Part shown: positions 1-7,801 of the stretch, piece after piece
How the letters are laid out: each line of letters begins with the position of its first letter
Position numbering within the stretch: position 1 is the stretch's first letter
From: Methylobacterium symbioticum
GTDB lineage: Bacteria > Pseudomonadota > Alphaproteobacteria > Rhizobiales > Beijerinckiaceae
Length of the DNA: 49,287 nucleotides
Assembly (NCBI RefSeq): GCF_902141845.1
Contig: NZ_CABFPH010000039.1
Location: forward strand, 1-49,287
Reading direction: 5' to 3'
Translations under genes and position numbers: made by a program
The notes under the pieces: generated by a model
What the model was told of the DNA's origin: nothing
What the model saw: only the letters and a program-made list of their open reading frames with translations
Databases searched by the model: none

Positions 1-279
1 GGGGGCCGGGCGCGGCGCGGCGCCCGCGGCGAGGGGATAGTGCTCGGCGAAGATCACGGCGGCGGGGGCCCGCGGCGGCGGCGCGACCGCGACGGACGGC
101 GCGAAGGCCTGCGGCCCGATCTCGGCGGCGGGCGCGACGGGCGCCTTGGCAGGCTCGCGGCAGAGCATGGAGGCGGCGCCGATCACCAGGGCGGTCACGA
201 GGGTCGGCAGGAAGGGCAGGGACAGGCGGCCCTCGGGCGCGCCGGTGAAGCTGCTCTGAACGGAATCCCGCCTCGACAT
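1..279 (-). CDS. Hypothetical exported or anchored protein, C-terminus cut by window edge
   Basis: A reading frame without a stop runs from an ATG at 279 to the window edge, giving 93 residues. The start is MSRRDSVQSS. A hydrophobic stretch follows at about residues 20-40 (LPFLPTLVTALVIGAASML) and then a Cys, so it may be a signal anchor or lipoprotein-like signal. The rest is rich in Ala and Pro (for example APAAEIGPQA), which suggests an extended periplasmic linker. The gene is divergent from nasT and shares its upstream region. I do not recognise the family; the visible part is low complexity. The coding call rests on the open frame and the plausible signal segment. Confidence 0.55.
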   Translation of the reverse strand, partial: MSRRDSVQSSFTGAPEGRLSLPFLPTLVTALVIGAASMLCREPAKAPVAPAAEIGPQAFAPSVAVAPPPRAPAAVIFAEHYPLAAGAAPRPAP

Positions 280-294
280 CCGGCCCGACTCCTC

Positions 295-310
295 TGTGCG
301 GTCTCGCACA
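295..310. promoter_or_regulatory. Perfect palindrome in the divergent nasT upstream region
   Basis: TGTGCG, four bases, CGCACA forms a perfect 6+4+6 palindrome. It lies between the divergent hypothetical gene (start at 279) and nasT (start at 456). It could be an operator. It does not match the NtrC consensus spacing and it sits close to the sigma-54-like motif at 318-333, so its binding protein is unknown. Confidence 0.3.
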
Positions 311-317
311 ATCAGAA

Positions 318-333
318 TGGCGACGCCTTTGCG
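318..333 (+). promoter_or_regulatory. Sigma-54-like promoter upstream of nasT (weak match)
   Basis: TGGC at 318-321 and TTGC at 329-332 place the invariant GG and GC dinucleotides exactly 10 bases apart, as a -24/-12 promoter requires. The bases after TGGC (GAC instead of AYR) do not match the consensus. The start codon of nasT lies about 120 bases downstream. The functional assignment is an inference. Confidence 0.3.
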
Positions 334-455
334 GCGGAAGCTGGGCCATCATCTCTCCCGAATGTAAAAGGATTTTCATCCTCCGGCCCGATAGCGAGGC
401 ACGGGCCTTGCCTTGCCCGGGCCGATGCACAAGAACCGCCCAGAGGCGGGCACCG

Positions 456-1043
456 ATGACAGAGACCAGCCTCACCGTCGCCGTGATCGACCCCAGCCGG
501 GCCCGAGCCGCCATCCTCGAGGAGGGACTGCGCGCGGCCGGGATCGGGCGCGTCGTGGTCATTCCTGACACCGCCGACCTGCAGGAGCGCGTGGCCGCCC
601 TCGCGCCGGACGTGGTGGTGATCCATCTCGAGAGCCCGAGCCGGGACATCCTGGAGCAGATGTCGGCCGTCACCCGCCACGCGGAGCGCCCGGTCGCGAT
701 GTTCGTGGACCGCTCGGACGCCGCGATGATGCAGGCGGCCGTCGATGCCGGGATCTCGGCCTACGTGGTGGACGGGCTGCGCGCCGAGCGCATCAAGCCG
801 ATCCTCGACATCGCCATCCTGCGCTTCAACGCCTTCGCCCGCCTGCAGCGCGAGCTGTCCGAGGCGCGCGGCGAGCTCGCCGACCGCAAGCTGATCGAGC
901 GCGCCAAGGGCATCCTGATGAGCCTCAAGGGCCTGTCCGAGGACGAGGCCTACAAGCAGCTCCGTCGCAAGGCCATGAACGAGAAGCGCAAGATCGTCGA
1001 CATCGCCCGCGCGATCGTCACCACCGCGGACCTGCTGGGCTGA
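456..1043 (+). CDS. nasT: ANTAR-domain response regulator, nitrate-responsive antiterminator NasT
   Basis: 195 residues. The N-terminal two thirds resembles a receiver domain (VAVIDPSRARAAILEEGL, later MFVDRSDAAMMQAAVDAGIS). The C-terminal about 60 residues are an ANTAR RNA-binding domain: RKLIERAKGILMSLKGLSED is followed by EAYKQLRRKAM and ivDIARAIV, the three-helix signature. ANTAR proteins bind paired hexaloop hairpins in nascent RNA and prevent termination. The ATG at 456 was chosen because the receiver domain begins just after it; a longer frame from 408 adds only unrelated residues. The nasS stop-start neighbour begins 14 bases downstream. In this family NasS holds NasT inactive until nitrate binds. 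A matching RNA target is visible at 2667-2779. Confidence 0.93.
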   Translation: MTETSLTVAVIDPSRARAAILEEGLRAAGIGRVVVIPDTADLQERVAALAPDVVVIHLESPSRDILEQMSAVTRHAERPVAMFVDRSDAAMMQAAVDAGISAYVVDGLRAERIKPILDIAILRFNAFARLQRELSEARGELADRKLIERAKGILMSLKGLSEDEAYKQLRRKAMNEKRKIVDIARAIVTTADLLG

Positions 1044-1056
1044 GGGGCACGGGACG

Positions 1057-2070
1057 ATGAGGCTGCATCTCGGATACGTACCCCTCTGCGACGCCGCCCC
1101 GGTGATCGTCGCGCACGAGCTGGGCTTCGCCCGCGACGAGGGACTCGACCTCGACCTGACGGCCGAGCCCTCCTGGGCCACCCTGCGCGACCGGCTCGCC
1201 CTCGGCCATCTCGACGCCGCCCATATGCTGGCGCCGCTGGCGCTCGCGAGCGCGCTCGGCCTGTCCGGCCCGCCCGCCCGGCTGAAGGTGCCGCTGTCGC
1301 TGAGCCTCAACGGCAACGCGATCACGCTGACCGGCGCCCTCTGGGCCGAGATGGCGCCGGATTCGGACGACCTCGACACCGTCGCCCGCGCCTTCGCGGC
1401 GGCCGTGCGGGCGCGCCTCGCCGCGGGGCGCGGCGTGACGCTCGGCACCGTGCACCCCTTCTCCAGCCACACCTATCAGATTCGGCTCTTCGCCGAGCGC
1501 GGCGGCCTCGATCCCGCCGCGATCCGCCTCGTGGCGGTCCCGCCCCAGCACAGCGTCGAGGCGCTGTCGCGGGGACTGGTCGACGGGTTCTGCGCGGGCG
1601 CCCCCTGGAACGGCGTCGCGGTCGCGGCCGGAATCGGCCGGATCGCGGCGCTCGGCTGCGAACTGACGCCCGATTCGCCCGAGAAGGTGCTCGCCGTCTC
1701 CGACCGCCGCGACGAGGCGACCCTGCCCCTGGTGCGGGCCGTGGTGCGCGCGGCCCTGTGGTGCGCGGAGCCCGGGAACCGGAACGAGCTCGCCCACCGG
1801 CTGGCACGCCGCGCCTATCTCGGCCTCGATGCCGACCTGATCGCCCGGACACTCGAGGGCGACATCGCCCTCGACGGCACCCGGCGGCGCCACGCACCCA
1901 CCTATCTCCGCCTCGGTGCCCCGGCGCTGGCGCCGCGTTCGGAGCATGTCCGCTGGCTCGTGGCGCAGATGCGGGCGGCCGGCCAGATTCCGCCCGGGCC
2001 GGACCCTTTGCCCGACGCGCTCGCCCTCTACCGCGACGACCTGTTCACGGAGGCCTGGCCGGCCCCCTGA
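1057..2070 (+). CDS. nasS: NasS-type nitrate-sensing protein (NrtA/CmpA family)
   Basis: 337 residues of the NrtA/CmpA periplasmic-binding-protein fold. Family hallmarks are GYVPLCDAAPVIVAHELGFA at the N-terminus, HLDAAHMLAPLALA, and VPLSLSLNGNAITL. There is no signal peptide or lipobox, so the protein should stay in the cytoplasm. That separates the sensor NasS from the secreted transporter subunit NrtA. It follows nasT by 14 bases, in the reverse of the common nasS-nasT order. In characterised systems NasS sequesters NasT and releases it when nitrate or nitrite is bound. No nitrate ABC transporter genes are visible beside it. I am sure of the family and fairly sure of the sensor role. Confidence 0.88.
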   Translation: MRLHLGYVPLCDAAPVIVAHELGFARDEGLDLDLTAEPSWATLRDRLALGHLDAAHMLAPLALASALGLSGPPARLKVPLSLSLNGNAITLTGALWAEMAPDSDDLDTVARAFAAAVRARLAAGRGVTLGTVHPFSSHTYQIRLFAERGGLDPAAIRLVAVPPQHSVEALSRGLVDGFCAGAPWNGVAVAAGIGRIAALGCELTPDSPEKVLAVSDRRDEATLPLVRAVVRAALWCAEPGNRNELAHRLARRAYLGLDADLIARTLEGDIALDGTRRRHAPTYLRLGAPALAPRSEHVRWLVAQMRAAGQIPPGPDPLPDALALYRDDLFTEAWPAP

Positions 2071-2144
2071 CGGACTGACGGAGCGGTTGCAGGATTCCGC
2101 AAGTCCGGCGGAACGGGCGCGCGGTTCCACCGTTATCCCTCGTC

Positions 2145-2357
2145 ATGCCCGGATGCCGCAAACTCGAGACCGCCCCGAATGCCGCCATCCGCGGCGAACG
2201 GGTGGCGTTGGCCCGCTACGTCCGGGTCCGGGCCCGGCCGCCCCGCGCGGCCAATGACAACCGCCGCCTCGCCGCCCCCAATCTCTGGCATTGGGCGCTC
2301 CTCGTCGGCGTCGCCCCCACGATCGGCATCGTCGCGGCACTTTCCGTTCTCCTCTGA
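2145..2357 (+). CDS. Possible small single-pass membrane protein
   Basis: 70 codons starting MPGCRKLETA, with a basic middle containing AANDNRR and a C-terminal hydrophobic helix (LWHWALLVGVAPTIGIVAAL). It lies in the 760-base gap between nasS and the nitrite-reduction genes. The AANDN motif followed by a membrane helix is a pattern I associate with small rhizobial proteins, but I cannot name a family. There is no strong ribosome binding site. It may be a chance frame in GC-rich DNA. Confidence 0.35.
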   Translation: MPGCRKLETAPNAAIRGERVALARYVRVRARPPRAANDNRRLAAPNLWHWALLVGVAPTIGIVAALSVLL

Positions 2358-2542
2358 CACTCTGCCCCAGGCACCGCCTCCTCGCGCACCCAGTTGACGT
2401 GAGAGGATCGGAGACGCGCGGCCGCCGCCCGGCATCCGCCGGCCCTCGCTGGCATGCGCGCCCACCTCGGCAGTCCCAGCGCCGACGCCCCGTTGCAGCG
2501 CGCCGGCCCACTGCCTGAATCCCGCCCATTCGCCTCATCTTT

Positions 2543-2561
2543 GTGCAGTGCACGAGCGTGC
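2543..2561. promoter_or_regulatory. Overlapping palindromes about 90 bp upstream of the sigma-54 promoter
   Basis: GTGCA-G-TGCAC (2543-2553) overlaps GCACG-AG-CGTGC (2550-2561). Enhancer-binding proteins of the NtrC type bind GCAC/GTGC half-sites about 100 bases upstream of sigma-54 promoters. The distance fits and the half-sites are similar, but the spacing between them is shorter than the classical NtrC site. This is a candidate only. Confidence 0.3.
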
Positions 2562-2639
2562 GAGGGCCGCGTCGAACCTCACCTGCGGATTCGACAATTT
2601 CCAAGCTGATACATCGCCTTGCGGGCCACTCGGCGCGGC

Positions 2640-2655
2640 TGGCACGGAACCTGCT
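2640..2655 (+). promoter_or_regulatory. Sigma-54 promoter of the nitrite-reduction genes
   Basis: TGGCACGGAACCTGCT matches the TGGCAYR-N4-TTGCW consensus at 15 of 16 positions; only the first T of TTGC is C. GG (2641-2642) and GC (2653-2654) are separated by the required 10 bases. Transcription should start near 2666, exactly at the base of the first leader hairpin. This implies NtrC-type control by nitrogen status plus NasT control by nitrate. Confidence 0.7.
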
Positions 2656-2666
2656 CGGAGGATCGC

Positions 2667-2779
2667 GTCCGTCAACGGCGACGGGCAGCACCGTCAGCGA
2701 GGCTGCTGATCCGGTTCCCTCGCAGGCGGCCAAGTCGAGCGGCCACATCGCGCGGGAAAGCGGCTCAGCGGCTTTTTTT
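2667..2779 (+). promoter_or_regulatory. ANTAR (NasT) antitermination leader: two hexaloop hairpins and a terminator
   Basis: Hairpin 1 spans 2667-2686: a 7-bp stem (one G-U) closing the hexaloop AACGGC, with A at loop position 1 and G at position 4, the ANTAR signature. Hairpin 2 spans 2694-2709: TCAGC and GCTGA enclose the hexaloop GAGGCT (G at position 4 but G instead of A at position 1). The segment 2700-2709, which is the loop and 3' arm of hairpin 2, can also pair over 10 bp (two G-U) with 2765-2774, directly followed by T2775-T2779. Hairpin 2 and this terminator are therefore mutually exclusive. Known NasT/EutV leaders have this logic. The start codon of the FAD reductase gene is 52 bases beyond the T-tract. 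Confidence 0.65.
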
Positions 2780-2830
2780 GTTTGGCGGGTCCGCCAACCC
2801 CTTCCTCCGAGGATCGAGACGCGTCGAGAG

Positions 2831-4102
2831 ATGGTGACACTCCGGATGGATCCGGCGGGCGCCCCAGCGGCGCTCCGCGAATCGATACCCCGCGAGCGCC
2901 TGGTGGTCGTCGGCAACGGCATGGCCTCGCTGCGCTTCCTGGAACGGCTGACCGAAGGCGCGCCCGGCCGCTACGACGTCACCTGCATCGGCGCCGAGCC
3001 GGTGGCCGCCTATAACCGGGTGCTGCTCTCCTCGCTGCTGGGCGGCGAGGTCGACGAGGCAGCCTGCGCCTTCCGCGGCCTCGACTGGTACGCCAGCCAC
3101 GGCATCCGCCTGATCACCGGCGCGCCGGTCACCGCCATCGACCGCACGAGCGGCCTCGCGATCGTCGGCGAGAGCCATGTCCTGCCCTTCGACAGGCTGG
3201 TGCTGGCCGTGGGCTCGACCCCGATCCGGCTGCCCAAGCCGGGCATGGACTTGGCCGGCGTCATCACCTTCCGCGACCTCGCCGACGTGGCGGCGATCCG
3301 CAAGGCGGCCGTGGAGCATGCCCGCGCCGTCGTCATCGGCGGCGGCCTGCTCGGGCTGGAAGCCGCGGTCGGGCTCGCCCGGCTCGGCATCGACACCACG
3401 CTGCTACACGTCATGGACCGCCTGATGGAGCGCCAGCTCGACCACGAGGCCGCGGGCCTGGTGAAGCGGGCGATGGAGGCCCGCGGGGTCAAGGTCCTGC
3501 TCAAGGCCGACACCGCCGCCGTCGAAGGGACGGACAAGGTCGAGCGCCTGATCCTGGCCGACGGCACCGTTCTGCCGGCCGACCTCGTGGTGATGTCGGT
3601 GGGCGTGCGCCCCTCGGTGGCACTGGCCCAGGCCGCCGGCCTCGCGACCGGCCGCGGCATCGTAGTGGACGACCGCATGGCGACCTCGGACCCGCGCATC
3701 TTCGCGCTGGGCGAATGCGCCGAGCACCGCGGCCAGATCTACGGCCTCGTCGAGCCGGCCTACGAGCAGGCGGATACCCTGGCCCGGCACCTCGCCGGCG
3801 AGGAGGCGCGCTACCAGGGGACGGCGCTCGCCACCAGCCTCAAGGTCTCGGGTCTGCCGGTCTTCTCCGCCGGGATCGTCGACACGCCGGAGGACGCCGA
3901 GGCCATCGTGCTGCGCGACCACGGCGCCGGCCTCTACCGCAAGCTTCTCGTCACGGAGGGGCGCCTGATCGGCGCGGTCTTCGTCGGCGATATCGGCGAG
4001 CAGGCCTGGTGCAAGAGCCTGATCCGCACCGGCGAGCCGGTCGCCGAGCACATCGAAGACATCATGTTCGGGCGCCCCGCGCCCCGACCGCTGGCCGCGT
4101 GA
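2831..4102 (+). CDS. NirB-N-terminus-like FAD/NAD(P)H oxidoreductase
   Basis: 423 residues of the pyridine-nucleotide-disulfide reductase fold. The first dinucleotide-binding motif is VVVGNGMASLRFLERL, the second is VVIGGGLLGLEAAVGLARLG. Later come the VVMSVGVRPS and IFALGECAEHRGQIYGLVEP segments typical of NirB/NasB and rubredoxin-reductase-like enzymes. It corresponds to the N-terminal half of NADH nitrite reductase NirB and lacks siroheme and Fe-S domains. It is the first gene after the antitermination leader and is followed after 11 bases by nirA, so it probably supplies electrons to nitrite or nitrate reduction. Start: ATG 2831 or ATG 2846; neither has a strong ribosome site. Confidence 0.85.
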   Translation: MVTLRMDPAGAPAALRESIPRERLVVVGNGMASLRFLERLTEGAPGRYDVTCIGAEPVAAYNRVLLSSLLGGEVDEAACAFRGLDWYASHGIRLITGAPVTAIDRTSGLAIVGESHVLPFDRLVLAVGSTPIRLPKPGMDLAGVITFRDLADVAAIRKAAVEHARAVVIGGGLLGLEAAVGLARLGIDTTLLHVMDRLMERQLDHEAAGLVKRAMEARGVKVLLKADTAAVEGTDKVERLILADGTVLPADLVVMSVGVRPSVALAQAAGLATGRGIVVDDRMATSDPRIFALGECAEHRGQIYGLVEPAYEQADTLARHLAGEEARYQGTALATSLKVSGLPVFSAGIVDTPEDAEAIVLRDHGAGLYRKLLVTEGRLIGAVFVGDIGEQAWCKSLIRTGEPVAEHIEDIMFGRPAPRPLAA

Positions 4103-4113
4103 AGGAGGCAGGC

Positions 4114-5904
4114 ATGGCTGAAGACTTCAACGCCGAGCAGAAGCGCTACCTCGAAGGGTTCGCCTCCGGCATCAGCGCGGTCCGCATGACCGGCGGCCTC
4201 GCGGCCGGCGGGGCAGCGAGCGCGCCCCCGTCCGAGCCGACCGGACCGGACGCGATCCACATCAAGGCGCAGGACAAGACCGTCAGGAACGGCGGCAAGC
4301 TCTGCGACCAGGAGAAGTGGAAGCGCGCCGAGAACCCCTTCGACGGCCACAACCGCCTGATCTCTGAGGCCGCCACCGGCAAGCCGCCGAAGCCCGAGGA
4401 CAATTTCCGCTGGCGCTACCACGGCCTGTTCTGGGTCGCCCCGAACCAGACCTCCTATATGTGCCGCCTGCGCATCCCGAACGGCATCCTGCACCACTGG
4501 CAGTTCGCCGGCATCGCCGACCTCGCCGACGCCCATGGCGGCGGCTACAGCCACGTGACCACGCGGGCGAACCTCCAGGTCCGCGAGATCGCGCCGGAGC
4601 ACGGCCAGCCCTTCCTCGACGGGCTGACCGATCTCGGCCTCACCGCGCGCGGCTCGGGCGCCGACAACATCCGCAACGTCACCGGCTCGCCCACCGCCGG
4701 CATCGACGCGCAGGAACTGCTCGACACGCGCCCGCTCGCCCGCTCCTGGCACAATTGGATCCTCAACGACCGCTCGCTCTACGGCCTGCCGCGCAAGTTC
4801 AACGTCGCCTTCGACGGCGGCGGCGTGATGCCGGTGCTGGAGGAGACCAACGATATCGGCTTCCAGGCGATCGAGGTGCTGGAGGGCGCGGCCGTGGCGC
4901 CGGGCATCTGGATGCGCCTCGTGCTCGGCGGCATCTCCGGCCACAAGGATCTCGCCCGCGACACCGGCGTGGTGCTGAAACCCGAGGCGTGCAACGCGGT
5001 CGCCGACGCGATCCTGCGCGTCTTCATCGAGAACGGCGACCGGACCAACCGCAACAAGAGCCGGATGAAGTACGTCCTCGACGCCTGGGGCTTCGACAAG
5101 TACCTCGCCGCCGTCGAGGAGAAGCTCGGCCGCAAGCTCGACCGGGTCGATCCCGCCCATGTCGCGCCGCGCAAAGCCACCGACCGGTTCAGCCATGTCG
5201 GCGTGCACAAGCAGGTTCAGGAAGGCCTCAACTGGGTCGGCGTGGTGCTCCCCGTCGGCAAGATGACCACCGACCAGATGCGGGCGCTGGCGAAGATCTC
5301 GGCCGAGTGCGGCGACGGCCAGATCCGCCTCACCGTCTGGCAGAACTTCATCTTCTCCGGAGTGCCCGACGCCAAGGTCGCCGAGGTGGAGGCCCGCGTG
5401 CTCGCCCTCGGCCTGTCCGTGAAGGCCGCGGGCATCCGCTCCGGCCTCGTCGCCTGCACTGGCGCCCGCGGCTGCAAGTTCGCCGCCTCGGACACCAAGG
5501 GCCACGCGATGATCATCGCCGACCATGTCGAGCGGGCCGTGACCGATCTCGACGTGCCGGTGAACGTCCACCTCACCGGCTGCCACCACTCTTGCGCCCA
5601 GCACTACATCGGCGACATCGGGCTCATCGGCGCGAAGGTCGTCGTCTCGGAGGAGGGCGACACGGTCGAGGGCTACGACATCGTCGTCGGCGGCGGCTTC
5701 GCCGAGACCCCGAAGATCGGCACCGAGATCTGGAAGGCGGTGAAGGCCGAGGACGCACCCTTCCGGGTCGAGGCGCTGCTGCGCGCCTATCTCGCCCGCC
5801 GCACCGGGCCGGAGGAGAGCTTCCAGGCCTTCACCAGCCGCACCGGCGCGGAGGCGCTCCGCGACGCCGCCGAGGACCAGCCCGCCCTGAAGGCCGCCGC
5901 ATGA
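4114..5904 (+). CDS. nirA: Siroheme [4Fe-4S] assimilatory nitrite reductase, NirA type
   Basis: 596 residues, preceded by the strong ribosome site AAGGAGG (4102-4108). Family features are RWRYHGLFWVAPNQTSYMCR, YSHVTTRANLQVREI, and the second half-domain repeat. The cluster motif is ACTGARGCKFAASDTK followed by HLTGCHHSCAQHYIGDIG, that is CX5C and CX3C, which bind the siroheme-coupled [4Fe-4S] centre. The enzyme reduces nitrite to ammonium with six electrons. The next gene overlaps by 4 bases (ATGA), indicating translational coupling with the flavoprotein that probably feeds it electrons. Sulfite reductases share the fold; the nas neighbourhood favours nitrite as substrate. Confidence 0.92.
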   Translation: MAEDFNAEQKRYLEGFASGISAVRMTGGLAAGGAASAPPSEPTGPDAIHIKAQDKTVRNGGKLCDQEKWKRAENPFDGHNRLISEAATGKPPKPEDNFRWRYHGLFWVAPNQTSYMCRLRIPNGILHHWQFAGIADLADAHGGGYSHVTTRANLQVREIAPEHGQPFLDGLTDLGLTARGSGADNIRNVTGSPTAGIDAQELLDTRPLARSWHNWILNDRSLYGLPRKFNVAFDGGGVMPVLEETNDIGFQAIEVLEGAAVAPGIWMRLVLGGISGHKDLARDTGVVLKPEACNAVADAILRVFIENGDRTNRNKSRMKYVLDAWGFDKYLAAVEEKLGRKLDRVDPAHVAPRKATDRFSHVGVHKQVQEGLNWVGVVLPVGKMTTDQMRALAKISAECGDGQIRLTVWQNFIFSGVPDAKVAEVEARVLALGLSVKAAGIRSGLVACTGARGCKFAASDTKGHAMIIADHVERAVTDLDVPVNVHLTGCHHSCAQHYIGDIGLIGAKVVVSEEGDTVEGYDIVVGGGFAETPKIGTEIWKAVKAEDAPFRVEALLRAYLARRTGPEESFQAFTSRTGAEALRDAAEDQPALKAAA

Positions 5905-7502
5905 CCCAGCACGTCTCCCCCCCGCTCGTCCTGATCCCAGAGACCGCGCCCTTCAACGAGGACCAGCGCGCCTGGCTGTCGGGCTACTTCGCGGCGCTGC
6001 TCGGCCCGGCCGTCGCGGGCGCGACCGCGCTGGCGCCGGGCGAGGGGCCCGCGGCCGGCCCGAAGCTCGCCGACAACGACGACGCGCCCTGGCACGACCC
6101 GTCCATGCCGCTCAACGACCGCATGGACCTCGCCAAGGACAAGTCCGAGGCGCAGAAGCTGATGGCCGCCATGGCCCAGCAGGATTGCGGCCAGTGCGGC
6201 TACAACTGCGCCGACTACGCCAACGCCATCTTCCTGAAGAGCGAGGAGCGCCTGAACCTTTGCCAGCCCGGCGGCAAGGAAACCATGCGCATGCTCAAGA
6301 AGCTGGACGAGGAGTTCGGCGCTGCCGGTGGCGCGGCCCCCGCGAAGGCGGACGCCGACGCGCCGAGGACGGAGGTGCCCCTCGGCCCGCTCGGCTATTG
6401 CCGCGAGAACCCGGTCTTCGCGACCTTCCTCTCCCGCCGCCGCCTCAACGATCCAGGCGGCGAGAAGGAGACCTGGCACATCGAGATCGACCTCCGGGAC
6501 ACGCCGATCGATTACGTGGTCGGCGATTCGCTGGGCCTGTTCCCGGCCAATGCTCCGGCCCTGGTCGATGCGGTGATCGCCGAGCTCGGCGCCCGGCCCG
6601 AGCGGCTGATCGGCGGGCGCTCGCTCCGCGACAGGCTGCTCGCCGATTACTCGCTCGGTGCCGCGCCGGACAATCTCTACCAGCTCCTCTCCCTGCTCAC
6701 GAGCGGCGAGGCGCGCCGGAAGGCGCAGGCGCTCTCGGCCGGCGAGGATCCGGACGGCGACGCGCAGTATCTCGACGTGCTCGGCGCGCTCCACAAGTTT
6801 CCGGGCGCGCGCCCCGACGCCGAGGTCTTCCTCGAGGCCCTCGACGAGCTGCAGCCGCGCCTCTACTCGATCTCGTCCTCGCCCAAGATGGACGCGGGCC
6901 GGGTCTCGCTCACCGTCGACGCGGTCCGCTACAACCACCGCTCGCGGCTGCGCCTCGGCGTCGCCTCGACGCATCTCGGCGAGCGGATCCCGGAGCAGAC
7001 CAAGGTCAAGATCTATCTCCAGAAGGCACACGGGTTCGCGCTGCCGGAGGACCTGTCGACGGACGTGATCATGTGCGGCCCCGGCACCGGCATCGCGCCG
7101 TTCCGGGCCTTCCTGCGGGAGCGCGCCGCCACGAAGGCTCCGGGCCGCAACTGGCTGTTCTACGGCCACCAGCGCCAAGCCTCGGACTTCTTCTACAAGG
7201 ACGAGCTGAACGCGCTGAAGGACGACAAGGTGCTCACCCGCCTGTCGCTCGCCTGGTCGCGGGACGGCGCTGAGAAGACCTACGTCCAGGACCGCATGCG
7301 CGAGAACGGCGCCGAGTTGTGGAAGTGGCTCGAAAGCGGCGCCCATTTCTACGTCTGCGGCGATGCCAAGCGCATGGCCAAGGACGTGGAACGCGCGATC
7401 ATCGACGTCGCCGCGACCCATGGCGGCAAGAACCCGGACGAGGCGGTGGCCTATCTCGCCGCGCTGAAGAAGGCCGGACGCTACCAGGCCGACGTGTACT
7501 GA
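5901..7502 (+). CDS. Fe-S/FAD/NADPH flavoprotein (CysJ-like without FMN domain), electron donor to NirA
   Basis: 533 residues, starting inside the nirA stop codon (ATGA). The N-terminal region has a small Fe-S domain at about residues 95-125: CGQCGYNCADY, then LNLCQPGG, resembling the RnfB-type four-cysteine domain. From about residue 165 the protein matches the FAD-binding and NADPH-binding modules of sulfite reductase alpha: RLYSISSSPK (FAD), VIMCGPGTGIAPFRAFLRER (NADPH), and the C-terminal aromatic end QADVY. The FMN flavodoxin domain of classical CysJ is missing; the Fe-S domain may take its place as the one-electron carrier. Annotation pipelines usually call such proteins sulfite reductase subunit alpha. 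Position argues for nitrite reduction. Confidence 0.88.
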   Translation: MTQHVSPPLVLIPETAPFNEDQRAWLSGYFAALLGPAVAGATALAPGEGPAAGPKLADNDDAPWHDPSMPLNDRMDLAKDKSEAQKLMAAMAQQDCGQCGYNCADYANAIFLKSEERLNLCQPGGKETMRMLKKLDEEFGAAGGAAPAKADADAPRTEVPLGPLGYCRENPVFATFLSRRRLNDPGGEKETWHIEIDLRDTPIDYVVGDSLGLFPANAPALVDAVIAELGARPERLIGGRSLRDRLLADYSLGAAPDNLYQLLSLLTSGEARRKAQALSAGEDPDGDAQYLDVLGALHKFPGARPDAEVFLEALDELQPRLYSISSSPKMDAGRVSLTVDAVRYNHRSRLRLGVASTHLGERIPEQTKVKIYLQKAHGFALPEDLSTDVIMCGPGTGIAPFRAFLRERAATKAPGRNWLFYGHQRQASDFFYKDELNALKDDKVLTRLSLAWSRDGAEKTYVQDRMRENGAELWKWLESGAHFYVCGDAKRMAKDVERAIIDVAATHGGKNPDEAVAYLAALKKAGRYQADVY

Positions 7503-7524
7503 GCGCAGGCCGAACCTCCCCCAA

Positions 7525-7613
7525 GGAACTCGGGCCTGCCCGAGTTCCGCATCCCGCTGCCCAAGTCGGGCAGGCCGACTTGGGATGGCGGAGGGTGCCT
7601 CGCAGATGCGAGG
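7525..7613. repeat. Cluster of three perfect intergenic hairpins
   Basis: The 299-base gap before nasA holds no gene. It contains three tandem palindromes: 7525-7548 (10-bp stem GGAACTCGGG with loop CCTG), 7560-7584 (10-bp stem CCCAAGTCGG with a 5-base loop) and 7598-7613 (6-bp stem CCTCGC with loop AGAT). Further GC-rich symmetrical sequence continues to about 7745. No T-tract follows any of them. They look like extragenic palindromes and may also slow or terminate transcription between the nirA group and nasA. Confidence 0.6.
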
Positions 7614-7801
7614 CGGGAGAAGGGACCCCGCTTCAGGCGAGGGCTCTGGGCTGGTGTGACGGGCACAGACCCTTTCGGCGCCGTCGCTCCCCTCTCCCGT
7701 CGCCCTTCGGGCGCCACCCTCCCTTGCAGAGGGGGGAGGGAGAGCCGGACGGCCCGAGTCTTGCCAACACCCTCGACACCGAGATCCGCGAGGAACCTGC
7801 C

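Noticed and set aside
2637..2655. Possible extra ANTAR hairpin (GGCTGG / CCTGCT around CACGGAA)
   Set aside because: It overlaps the sigma-54 promoter and would lie upstream of the predicted transcript start; the loop is 7 bases and the stem has a mismatch. The pair at 2667-2709 fits better.
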